NCBI RefSeq assembly: GCF_938017615.1
Contig: NZ_CALIJA010000044.1
Span: forward strand, 1 to 20,984
Reading direction: 5' to 3'
DNA length: 20,984 nucleotides
Source: an uncultured Campylobacter sp.
GTDB taxonomy: Bacteria; Campylobacterota; Campylobacteria; Campylobacterales; Campylobacteraceae
The position numbers and the translations under genes were made by a program. A model generated the notes under the pieces. It saw only the letters and a list, made by a program, of their open reading frames with translations, made no database searches and was not told the origin of the DNA. Shown here one piece after another: positions 13,934 through 20,635 of the stretch (its first letter is position 1; each line of letters opens with the position of its first letter).

Positions 13934-15859
13934 CTACGTCTTTAGCGCGCTGGTTTGATACAGCTGCATCAGCTGCTCGTAAAACTCGCTCTCGCCGTGG
14001 CTCTGCAAGATCCCGCTGTTTGGAAAAAGCTCGTCGTAGAGCTTTTGCAGATCCGAAAATCGCGCGGGAAAAAGCTCACTTAAAATCATCGCCGAGATCT
14101 CTTTACGCATAAAAATCGCGGGCGGCAAAATCCCCGCGCGCAGCAGTGCCTTGAGATTTTGCGCGCGGTAATGCACGTGATGATGAGCGCCGTGAGGGCA
14201 GTTTTTCGTGCTTACGAGCACCTTGCACTTCTCGCAATAGACGTATTCGGGCATAAGCAAAATTTCGATTTCGCCGCGCTTCTGATACTCGTCCAGCACC
14301 GAATGCACGCCGCCGCCTTCGAAAAATAGCTCCATATTTGCGTGATTTTGCCCAAAAATTATTTTGTTTATACCTAAATTTTTTGCGATCGCGCACTGCA
14401 GTGCGGGCTTGTCGTCAAAAATCGCAAGCGAGCCCAGATCGATCATCATGGCGCGTTGCGCAACCAAAAAATTTTGCAGCAAATAGCTTAGCGTTTTTTT
14501 GCGTAGCTCGTAGGGCAGGGCATCCGCGCTGCTCGTGCCAGTTAAAAAAATCACCACGAAATCCGCCTTGTCGATCATATGCCTAATCAGCCGCTCATGC
14601 ACGCGGTGGATCGGATCGGCGCAGGTAAAAAACGCTGAAATTTTAGGCGCGGCAAGCGAGCTTGCGACTTTTTTTATGCGCGCGATTTGCTCTGCAAGAC
14701 CATTTTTTAGCAGCGTGATGCGCCCCTGCACCGCAGTTTGCTCTGCGTATGCGTTTTGAAATATTGAGCCTGCGACTTCGCTTGCGCTTGGAACATAAAC
14801 GTCGCTAACGTCTATGCGCGCTACAAGCTCACAATAGGCGGGATTTGCAGCGGAATTTTTGATGAAATTTTCGGTGGAATTTGAGATAAAATTTCCCGCC
14901 GAATTTGCTACGGATTTTGCATCTGTGCTGCAAACGCGATTGAGTGCGGAATTTTCGGCAAAGCTCTGCGCGGAATTTACCGCAGAATTTTCACTGGAGC
15001 TTTTCTCCGAATCCAAAGCGGCGTTGTTTGCAGATTTTACATCTGTGCTGCGAGTAAAAGTTTGATCATAGCACGCAGCAAGACTTTCTCTATGGTCTAA
15101 GCCCTCGCTTGTGGCGTTTATAGCGCTTTGCGCACTTGCAGTGCGCGCGAAATCCGTGCCGCTTTTCGCAAAGCTCTGCTCGTTTTGCGCCGCGGCAGAA
15201 ACTCCATCCTGCAAGTTGCGCGATTCTTTAGCTAGCAAATACGCACCACTTTCGCCGCTAAGCGAATTTTTGACGCGTTCGGCTATGCCGTCCTTGCGGA
15301 GATAAAGCTCTAAAATATCGCCCTTTTTTGCGTCCGCGCAGGAAAAAACGAAATTTATGCCGCATACGCTTAGCTTGCTTGGGCGCAGTAGCTCGCAGCT
15401 CTTGCCAAAAGCGCCGTTTGCGAGTAGGCTCAGGACGTTTAGGTCGGAGCGCGAGATCTCTATCTTGCGGATTTGCGTTGCGCTATTATTTGCGCCTTTG
15501 CTCTCGCTTCCAGCTTGAGCTTCCTTTAAATTCCTTGCCGCGCCCTTAGCTTGCGCCTCATCTTTTCTGGCATTGCTCGCCTTTGACGTTTTTAAATTTC
15601 GCATCGTTTTTAAATTGCGCTTTGCTTTTAAATTTTGTCTTGCTTTTGAGTTCTGCGATGCTTTTAAATTTTGCTTCGCTTCTAAATTCTGCGCCGCGTC
15701 ACTCGAAGCTCTTGCGGCGTTTAGAGTTTTTGTGCCGCTTAAAATTCCTTCACTTTCAAGCGGTTTTATTTCGTGCAAATCGTCCGCATCGTGCGAAATT
15801 TCTGTCTCGCCTGCGATCCGTACCGAACGCGCGCGGCTATTTTTTTCTTGCGATGCCAT
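13934..15859 (-). CDS. sat: ATP-sulfurylase-like protein with two repeat insertions
   Basis: A sulfate adenylyltransferase homologue of 641 residues, much longer than the roughly 390 expected. A PUA-like domain (about 129-195, containing NGAFGKS) and a catalytic-type domain (about 405-641) are recognisable: DPIHRVHERL (His418, His421) matches the HxxH nucleotide motif, YCEKCKVLVSTKNCPHGAHH (from 541) matches the zinc-ribbon-like insert, and IFMRKEIS matches the FMRPEV region. Key residues are changed: the QTRN sulfate-binding motif reads TCAD, GRDH reads GQNH, and no ISGTxxR is seen, so ordinary ATP-sulfurylase activity is doubtful. Residues 57-92 are six hexapeptides like QNLKAK; residues about 200-342 are low-complexity, ending in 13 tetrapeptides like ENSA. 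I choose ATG 15859 (AAAAGGA upstream) over 15901. It overlaps the regulator gene by 23 bases. Confidence 0.85.
   Translation of the reverse strand: MASQEKNSRARSVRIAGETEISHDADDLHEIKPLESEGILSGTKTLNAARASSDAAQNLEAKQNLKASQNSKARQNLKAKRNLKTMRNLKTSKASNARKDEAQAKGAARNLKEAQAGSESKGANNSATQIRKIEISRSDLNVLSLLANGAFGKSCELLRPSKLSVCGINFVFSCADAKKGDILELYLRKDGIAERVKNSLSGESGAYLLAKESRNLQDGVSAAAQNEQSFAKSGTDFARTASAQSAINATSEGLDHRESLAACYDQTFTRSTDVKSANNAALDSEKSSSENSAVNSAQSFAENSALNRVCSTDAKSVANSAGNFISNSTENFIKNSAANPAYCELVARIDVSDVYVPSASEVAGSIFQNAYAEQTAVQGRITLLKNGLAEQIARIKKVASSLAAPKISAFFTCADPIHRVHERLIRHMIDKADFVVIFLTGTSSADALPYELRKKTLSYLLQNFLVAQRAMMIDLGSLAIFDDKPALQCAIAKNLGINKIIFGQNHANMELFFEGGGVHSVLDEYQKRGEIEILLMPEYVYCEKCKVLVSTKNCPHGAHHHVHYRAQNLKALLRAGILPPAIFMRKEISAMILSELFPARFSDLQKLYDELFPNSGILQSHGESEFYEQLMQLYQTSALKT
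14837..15014 (-). repeat. 12-base minisatellite with phased RAATTY inside the ATP-sulfurylase-like gene
   Basis: Reading the plus strand in 12-base units from 14847 (gcagcggaattt, ttgatgaaattt, tcggtggaattt, gagataaaattt ...), 8 of 14 units end in a perfect GAATTT or AAATTT. Their starts are 14853, 14865, 14877, 14889, 14901, 14949, 14973 and 14985, so every spacing is a multiple of 12. The encoded minus-strand protein is a run of tetrapeptides (ENSA, VNSA, QSFA, ANSA, GNFI, SNST, KNSA). The phase keeps the gene in frame. Confidence 0.85.
15588..15695 (-). repeat. Six 18-base tandem repeats encoding hexapeptides
   Basis: Six consecutive 18-base units begin at 15588, 15606, 15624, 15642, 15660 and 15678 (for example gcttttaaattttgtctt). 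They encode QNLEAK, QNLKAS, QNSKAR, QNLKAK, RNLKTM and RNLKTS near the N-terminus of the ATP-sulfurylase-like protein. Four of six retain an intact AAATTT or AAATTC at the same place. The repeat lies between the start codon and the PUA-like domain, where extra residues should be tolerated. Confidence 0.85.
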
Positions 15860-16700
15860 ATTTTTTCCTTTTCTCCCAAAGCGATTTTCGCGAAATCCCA
15901 AGTGCCGCCGCCAGATCGGAGTCGAAATACTCGTCTTGGTGCGCTACGATCGTGAGCTTTACGTATTCTTCGATGCTTAAAATTTCACTGCGTTCTTTGC
16001 TGCTGCCAAGCGTAATTTCGTCGCTAAAGCCCTTTTGCGCGCCGATGGATCCGGCGATTACACGCATGGATTTGGTTTTGCTTATAAATTTTTCCTTCTG
16101 CGCGCCGCTTAGGCTATCAAAATCTGGTGCGTAAAAAATCTCCGCGCCGCGTTCTAGCGGCTCAGGGCCTTGTGCGGATAGAATTTTAAGGCGCGATTTT
16201 AGCGCAAGCGCGATCTTAAATACCGCCGCAGCTCGCGCTGCCGCATCGCCGCGCAAAAGAAGCGGAAATTTTATCTGCGCTAAACGCGTGGTCGGTATTT
16301 CGCACGAAAGAGAGATCTCTTTAAGCAACGCTTCGTAGGCTTCGTTTTGCGATTTTAGCGAGCGAAACTGCGCGTAGTGCTCGATCTTTTTGATTAGCTC
16401 CTCTATCATAAAGGGCTTTTGGATATAATCCGTCGCGCCCGCCTTTACGGGGTTTAGCACCGTTTCGCTATCGACGTAAGCAACCATCAAAATTATGATC
16501 GAGCGCCTAAATTTCTCTATCAGCGGATAAAAGCTCGCGCCGCTCCAGCTTGTAGAAAGTAACACCGCCTCAAACTCCTCCGCAAGAGCTGCCGCGGCCG
16601 CCAAACTTGCCGCGTTAGTGCATTCATGTCCCAGCGCACCGAGCTTGTTTGCGATACTTTGAGCAAGATAGCTTTCGCTCTCGATTATTAAAATTTTCAT
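15837..16700 (-). CDS. HP1021/Cj1608-like orphan response regulator
   Basis: A 287-residue regulator with an N-terminal receiver-like domain (1-120) and a C-terminal helix-turn-helix (DLAAALGISRKSLWEKRKKYGI, about 261-282) of the Fis/NtrC kind. The receiver lacks the phospho-acceptor: the strand that normally ends LLD reads AVLLSTSW, with Ser49 in its place, while the KPF lysine (YIQKPF) is kept. No histidine kinase is nearby. This, the middle region and the position between ispDF and the ATP-sulfurylase-like gene match the orphan regulators HP1021 of Helicobacter and Cj1608 of C. jejuni, which act in replication initiation and redox or metabolic control. Two cysteines (C27, C133) are present. 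Its ATG overlaps the ispDF stop (ATGA), so it is translated from the ispDF message. Confidence 0.88.
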   Translation of the reverse strand: MKILIIESESYLAQSIANKLGALGHECTNAASLAAAAALAEEFEAVLLSTSWSGASFYPLIEKFRRSIIILMVAYVDSETVLNPVKAGATDYIQKPFMIEELIKKIEHYAQFRSLKSQNEAYEALLKEISLSCEIPTTRLAQIKFPLLLRGDAAARAAAVFKIALALKSRLKILSAQGPEPLERGAEIFYAPDFDSLSGAQKEKFISKTKSMRVIAGSIGAQKGFSDEITLGSSKERSEILSIEEYVKLTIVAHQDEYFDSDLAAALGISRKSLWEKRKKYGIARKK

Positions 16701-18019
16701 ACGTCCTGCGCCTTTGCTGCGTGCTTTTGCCAGTCGTAAAATTTCAGGTTTACCGCAGCCTGTGCGGCGATGCCCTCGCTTCTGCCCGTAAATCCCAGCC
16801 CTTCGGTCGTGGTCGCTTTGACATTGACGCGCGCGCAGTTTAAAATTTCGCTTAAAACCTCTTGCATCTGCGCTTTGTAAGCACCGATCTTCGGGCGTTG
16901 CGCGATGATCGTAATATCGGCGTTTACGAGCTCGTAGCCGTAGCCCCTGATGCGCCGCATTACCTTTCGTAACAGCTCCTTGCTATCCGCGCCTTTAAAT
17001 TTGACGTCGTTGTCGGGGAAGAGCTCGCCGATGTCGCCCAGCATCGCTGCGCCGCAAATAGCGTCGATTAGGGCATGGATCGCTACGTCGCCGTCACTGT
17101 GCGCGATCAGCACGAACTCGCATGGAATTTTCACGCCGCCAAGCACGATGCCCGCGCCTTTTTCAAGCGCATGCACGTCATAACCCGTACCGCAAAAAAT
17201 ATCGCGCGAGCAGGGTTTTAAATTTAGCGCTGACAGATCGCTTGCGCGCGTGATCTTAAGTGCGCCTGCTTCGCCTTTTATAAATTCCAACCGTCCGCCT
17301 GCGCTGCCGACCGCCGCGCTGTCGTCGGTAAAAATTTCGCTTCCTTCAAGCGCCTTTTTAAGTAGCGCCGTGCGCGAAAGCTGCGGCGTTTGGATGAGGC
17401 GCAGCTCCTCTCGCTCCACAATGCGCTCGCCGAGATAGGTCGTATCATTTACGCCAAGATAGGGGCTGATACAGTCCGCACCGCCTAAATTTCGTATCAG
17501 CGAGGAGATTAGCCCTGGCGAAATTTGCGCGCGCGCCACGTCGCTTACGAGCACGAGCTCGCTCTCTACGAGCTTTAGCGCGTTTTTTAGCGAGCTTTGG
17601 CGATTTGCGCCGCCTGGGGCGAAGTGAAATTTTAAATTTGCAGGCCCGCATTCATCTGCGCCGCATCCGACTTGAGCTTTAAAATTTTCCGCACCCCGCG
17701 GCTTGCTTGCGTCGTTTAGATCATCTGCGCCGCATTCGATCCCGCCCTGCTTTCTTTGAAATTTATACTCGCTCGTGCCGCACTCTGCGCTTTTGCCGCG
17801 CGCCGAAGCCGAGCTGCACGCATAGAGGCGCTCGCAATAGCTCGCGTCCTCTTCGTTTACGGCGATTACGATCTTTTTAAATGGGTGCGCCCGCGCAATG
17901 CTCTGCGCGACGTATTGCCAAAGCGGCAGCTCGCCCACGCGCAACCACTGCTTTTTGACGGGGAGCTCAAACCTGCTTGAATCGCCTGCGGCGAGCAAAA
18001 TCAGCGATATATCTTTCAA
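16697..18019 (-). CDS. ispDF: Bifunctional IspD-IspF of the MEP isoprenoid pathway
   Basis: A fused enzyme: IspD (CDP-ME synthesis, about 1-270) and IspF (MEcPP synthesis, about 275-428), a fusion well known in epsilonproteobacteria. IspD shows LAAGDSSRF (Arg16), Lys23, GGANRQSSLKNAL, SDVARAQIS and TPQ; IspF shows GTGYDVHAL (Asp281, His283 metal ligands), AHSDGDVAIHAL with His315, DIGELFPD and TTTEGLGFTGR. At 440 residues it is about 70 longer than I recall for C. jejuni, and the excess is an insertion at about 67-131 in the IspD loop before GGANRQ, rich in Cys-Gly-Ala and containing direct repeats. The start is a TTG at 18019 with AAGGA six bases upstream. It heads the operon ispDF-regulator-ATP-sulfurylase-like, divergent from thiC. 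Confidence 0.95.
   Translation of the reverse strand: MKDISLILLAAGDSSRFELPVKKQWLRVGELPLWQYVAQSIARAHPFKKIVIAVNEEDASYCERLYACSSASARGKSAECGTSEYKFQRKQGGIECGADDLNDASKPRGAENFKAQVGCGADECGPANLKFHFAPGGANRQSSLKNALKLVESELVLVSDVARAQISPGLISSLIRNLGGADCISPYLGVNDTTYLGERIVEREELRLIQTPQLSRTALLKKALEGSEIFTDDSAAVGSAGGRLEFIKGEAGALKITRASDLSALNLKPCSRDIFCGTGYDVHALEKGAGIVLGGVKIPCEFVLIAHSDGDVAIHALIDAICGAAMLGDIGELFPDNDVKFKGADSKELLRKVMRRIRGYGYELVNADITIIAQRPKIGAYKAQMQEVLSEILNCARVNVKATTTEGLGFTGRSEGIAAQAAVNLKFYDWQKHAAKAQDV
17626..17830 (-). repeat. Repeat-bearing insertion in the IspD half of ispDF
   Basis: The 19-base word TCATCTGCGCCGCATYCGA occurs at 17652-17670 and 17721-17739, a 69-base (23-codon) direct repeat, giving protein copies ECGADDLND and GCGADECGP; a weaker third copy is ECGTSEYKF. 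Four AAATTT sites lie within 17626-17765. The segment corresponds to residues about 67-131 and interrupts the gap between conserved IspD strands, so it is probably a surface loop. Confidence 0.65.
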
Positions 18020-18236
18020 ATTTTATCCTTGAAATTTTGTTACGAAATTATACGTATTAAAAATGAAAGCAAAATTAATCGCGGCTTGCGCGCTAAAATA
18101 TCTTGAGTTTAGGCGTAAATTTATGCGGCACGGCGGCGAAATTTCAGCCTGCGTTACGAAAATAAACGGCAAAAGAAAAGTAAGGATTAATGAAATTTGT
18201 TATATTATACGCGCATTTTTAAGAAGCGAGGCGAAA
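18020..18236. promoter_or_regulatory. Divergent ispDF / thiC control region
   Basis: On the minus strand TATAAT occupies 18052-18047, 28 bases before the ispDF TTG, and is a good -10 box. TGTTACG at 18038-18044 just downstream is a 6-of-7 match to the HP1021 box (TGTTWCW) known from Helicobacter. For thiC, TATATTAT at 18201-18208 is a candidate -10, about 30 bases before its ATG. Two AAATTT sites are present in mid-region. I looked for the conserved CTGAGA and related blocks of a TPP riboswitch before thiC and do not see them. Confidence 0.45.
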
Positions 18237-19544
18237 ATGACCGAAAGCTGCGTATCACAGATCTATTTTGCAAAAAAAGGCGAGCTGACGCCACAGATGA
18301 GAGAGGTCGCGCAAAGCGAGCACATGGACGTGCGGACCTTGTGCGACCTCATCGCGCAAGGAAGAGCGATCATCCCCGCAAACGTTAATCACAAAAGCTT
18401 AAAACCCATCGGCATCGGGCGCGCGCTGCGGTGCAAGATCAACGCCAACATCGGCTCCTCGGGCACGACGAGCGATATCGAGAGCGAGCTGGAAAAGCTC
18501 GAAGCCTGCTTAAAGTACGGCGCCAATACGGTGATGGATCTAAGCACGGGCGGCGATTTGGACGAGATCCGCGCCGCGATAATCGAGCGCTCGCCCGTAC
18601 CAATAGGCACGGTGCCGATCTATCAGATGATCCATGAGCTGGGCGATATCAAAAATTTAAAAACGAGCGCTATTCTTAGCACGATCGAGAAGCAGGCACG
18701 GCAGGGAGTGGATTATTTCACGATCCACGCGGGCTTTAAGCTCGAGTTTATGCCGCTGCTGTCCCGTCGCAAGATGGGTATCGTAAGCAGAGGCGGCTCG
18801 CTGATAGCGTCGTGGATGATGAAAATTCATAAGCAAAACCCCTTCTACGAAGCGTTTGATGAAATTTGCGATATCTGCGCTGCCTACGACGTATCGCTAT
18901 CTCTGGGAGACGGCTTGCGCCCGGGCTGCTTATACGATGCGACCGATAGGGCGCAGCTTAGCGAGCTTGAAATTTTAGGCGAGCTAGCCCTGCGCGCGAA
19001 TGAAAAAAACGTACAGGTGATGATCGAGGGGCCGGGGCACATCCCGTTTAACGAGATCGAGCTAAATATGCAGCTAGAGCGCAAGCTCTGCCGCGACGCG
19101 CCGTTTTACGTGCTGGGACCGCTTCCGACCGACATTGGTGCGGGCTATGATCATATCAGCTCAGCTATCGGCGGGACGATGGCTGCGTATTGCGGCGCCA
19201 GCATGCTCTGCTACGTAACGCCAAAGGAGCATCTGGGGCTTCCCAATGCAAGCGACGTCAGAGAGGGTATCATCGCGCATAAAATCGCCGCTCACGCCGC
19301 GGACGTCGCGCTAGGCAAAGCAGGCGCGATAGAGCGCGATCACGAGATGAGCGATGCGAGGTATAATTTTGATTGGAACAGGCAGTTTGAGCTTAGCTTC
19401 GATCCCGCGCATGCGCGCGAGCTGCACGACGAGAGTCTGGGCGATGAAATTTACAAAGGCGCGGAGTTCTGCTCGATGTGCGGGCCGAAATTTTGCGCAT
19501 ATAAAATCAGTAGAAATTTAACCGAAAATAAGGAGAAAGAATGA
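18237..19544 (+). CDS. thiC: Phosphomethylpyrimidine synthase ThiC
   Basis: ThiC is the radical-SAM enzyme that rearranges aminoimidazole ribotide into the hydroxymethylpyrimidine phosphate of thiamine. The [4Fe-4S] ligands are in the C-terminal CSMCGPKFC (Cys412, Cys415, Cys420). Other family blocks are IIPANVNHKSLKPIGIG, KINANIGSS, DLSTGGDLDEIR, SLGDGLRPGCLYDATDRAQ, VMIEGPGHIP and LGPLPTDIGAGYDHISSAIGG. The frame is open back to 18063, but I start at ATG 18237 (435 residues): GAGG lies five bases before it, a -10-like box lies upstream, and the extra 58 residues show no family similarity. The stop overlaps the mrp start (ATGA), so thiC and mrp are coupled; Mrp could help supply the iron-sulfur cluster, which is inference. 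Confidence 0.95.
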   Translation: MTESCVSQIYFAKKGELTPQMREVAQSEHMDVRTLCDLIAQGRAIIPANVNHKSLKPIGIGRALRCKINANIGSSGTTSDIESELEKLEACLKYGANTVMDLSTGGDLDEIRAAIIERSPVPIGTVPIYQMIHELGDIKNLKTSAILSTIEKQARQGVDYFTIHAGFKLEFMPLLSRRKMGIVSRGGSLIASWMMKIHKQNPFYEAFDEICDICAAYDVSLSLGDGLRPGCLYDATDRAQLSELEILGELALRANEKNVQVMIEGPGHIPFNEIELNMQLERKLCRDAPFYVLGPLPTDIGAGYDHISSAIGGTMAAYCGASMLCYVTPKEHLGLPNASDVREGIIAHKIAAHAADVALGKAGAIERDHEMSDARYNFDWNRQFELSFDPAHARELHDESLGDEIYKGAEFCSMCGPKFCAYKISRNLTENKEKE

Positions 19545-20635
19545 GTAAAGACGAAGTCTTAAATTTGCTTAAAAGAGTGATCTATCCGGGCTTTTCTAAA
19601 AGCATCGTGGATTTTGGATTTGTAAAAGATATCGAGATCGGCGATAGAATTTTCGTAGGGATCGAAATCCCCAGCGCCAAGCCGGAGATCGCAGCAGAGC
19701 TCAGATCGGCGATGCAAAAGGCGCTCGGCGCGGACGCCGAAATTTTAATCAAACAGCCCAAGATCGCCGAGGAAAAGAGCAACTCTCGCAGCGGCAAAAA
19801 TATCGCGCCGCAGATCAAGCATTTCGTGATGATCAGCAGTGGCAAAGGTGGCGTAGGCAAAAGTACGACGACGCTAAATTTAGCCATCAGCACGGCAAAG
19901 CTCGGCAAGAGAGTAGGGATTTTGGATGCCGATATTTACGGGCCGAATTTGCCGCGAATGCTAGGCGAGGATAAGACGCAAGCAAGCGTCGTGGGGCAGA
20001 AGCTAAAGCCGATCTTAAGCCACGGCGTGGAGATGATGAGCATGGGCGTGCTGATGGAGGAGGGCGCGAGCCTTATCTGGCGCGGCTCGATGATAATGAA
20101 GGCGATCGAGCAGCTGCTAAAAGACGTGGCATGGAGCGATCTGGACGTGCTATTTTTGGATATGCCTCCGGGTACGGGTGATGCGCAGCTTACGCTCGCT
20201 CAGAGCGTGCCGGTGACGGCGGGCGTGTGCGTCACGACGCCGCAGACGGTCGCGCTGGACGATAGCGCGCGCGGGCTTGATATGTTCGAAAAGCTCCACA
20301 TCCCGATCGCAGGCCTTATCGAGAATATGAGCGGCTTCATCTGCCCAGATAACGGCAAGGAGTACGATATCTTCGGTCGCGGCGGCGCGCAAAAGCTGGC
20401 GCAGCGATACAACACCGAAGTAATCGGCGAGATCCCGATCGAGATCGCTATCCGCGAGGGCGGCGACAGCGGCAAGCCGGTAAGCTTCTACGCGCCCGAT
20501 TCTTTAAGCGCGAAGCGCTATGAGGATGCCGCGCGCAAGCTGTGGGAAAAGATCGAGAAGATCGACCGCGAGGAGCTAGCGGATAACTCCGCGATCCAGC
20601 CGGTGATGGACGGCAAGAGCGCCTGCTCGAATTAG
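19541..20635 (+). CDS. mrp: Mrp/ApbC-type iron-sulfur carrier ATPase
   Basis: A 364-residue P-loop ATPase of the Mrp/NBP35 family that carries Fe-S clusters to apo-proteins. An N-terminal MIP18/DUF59-like domain (1-75, LLKRVIYPGFSKSIVDFGFV) precedes the ATPase, with the deviant Walker A GKGGVGKS (101-108), DADIYGPNLPRM, and LDMPPGTGDAQLTL (switch/Walker B). The family's cluster-binding CxxC near the C-terminus is altered here: FICPDNGKEYDIFG keeps Cys268 but has Asn where the second Cys would be. Other cysteines are C230 and C362. AAGGAGAAAG precedes the ATG, which overlaps the thiC stop. In C. jejuni mrp also lies beside ispDF; here thiC stands between them. Confidence 0.94.
   Translation: MSKDEVLNLLKRVIYPGFSKSIVDFGFVKDIEIGDRIFVGIEIPSAKPEIAAELRSAMQKALGADAEILIKQPKIAEEKSNSRSGKNIAPQIKHFVMISSGKGGVGKSTTTLNLAISTAKLGKRVGILDADIYGPNLPRMLGEDKTQASVVGQKLKPILSHGVEMMSMGVLMEEGASLIWRGSMIMKAIEQLLKDVAWSDLDVLFLDMPPGTGDAQLTLAQSVPVTAGVCVTTPQTVALDDSARGLDMFEKLHIPIAGLIENMSGFICPDNGKEYDIFGRGGAQKLAQRYNTEVIGEIPIEIAIREGGDSGKPVSFYAPDSLSAKRYEDAARKLWEKIEKIDREELADNSAIQPVMDGKSACSN

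Noticed and set aside
15583..16134. Long plus-strand frames opposite the ATP-sulfurylase-like gene and regulator
   Set aside because: They are antisense shadows produced by the 18-base repeat and the coding bias of the minus-strand genes; the minus-strand products match known families.
18063..18236. 58-residue N-terminal extension of thiC from the upstream ATG
   Set aside because: It would run through the likely promoter, has no similarity to ThiC, and a better-spaced ribosome site precedes ATG 18237.
18063..18236. TPP riboswitch ahead of thiC
   Set aside because: The leader is short and lacks the conserved CTGAGA and downstream blocks expected of a thi-box.
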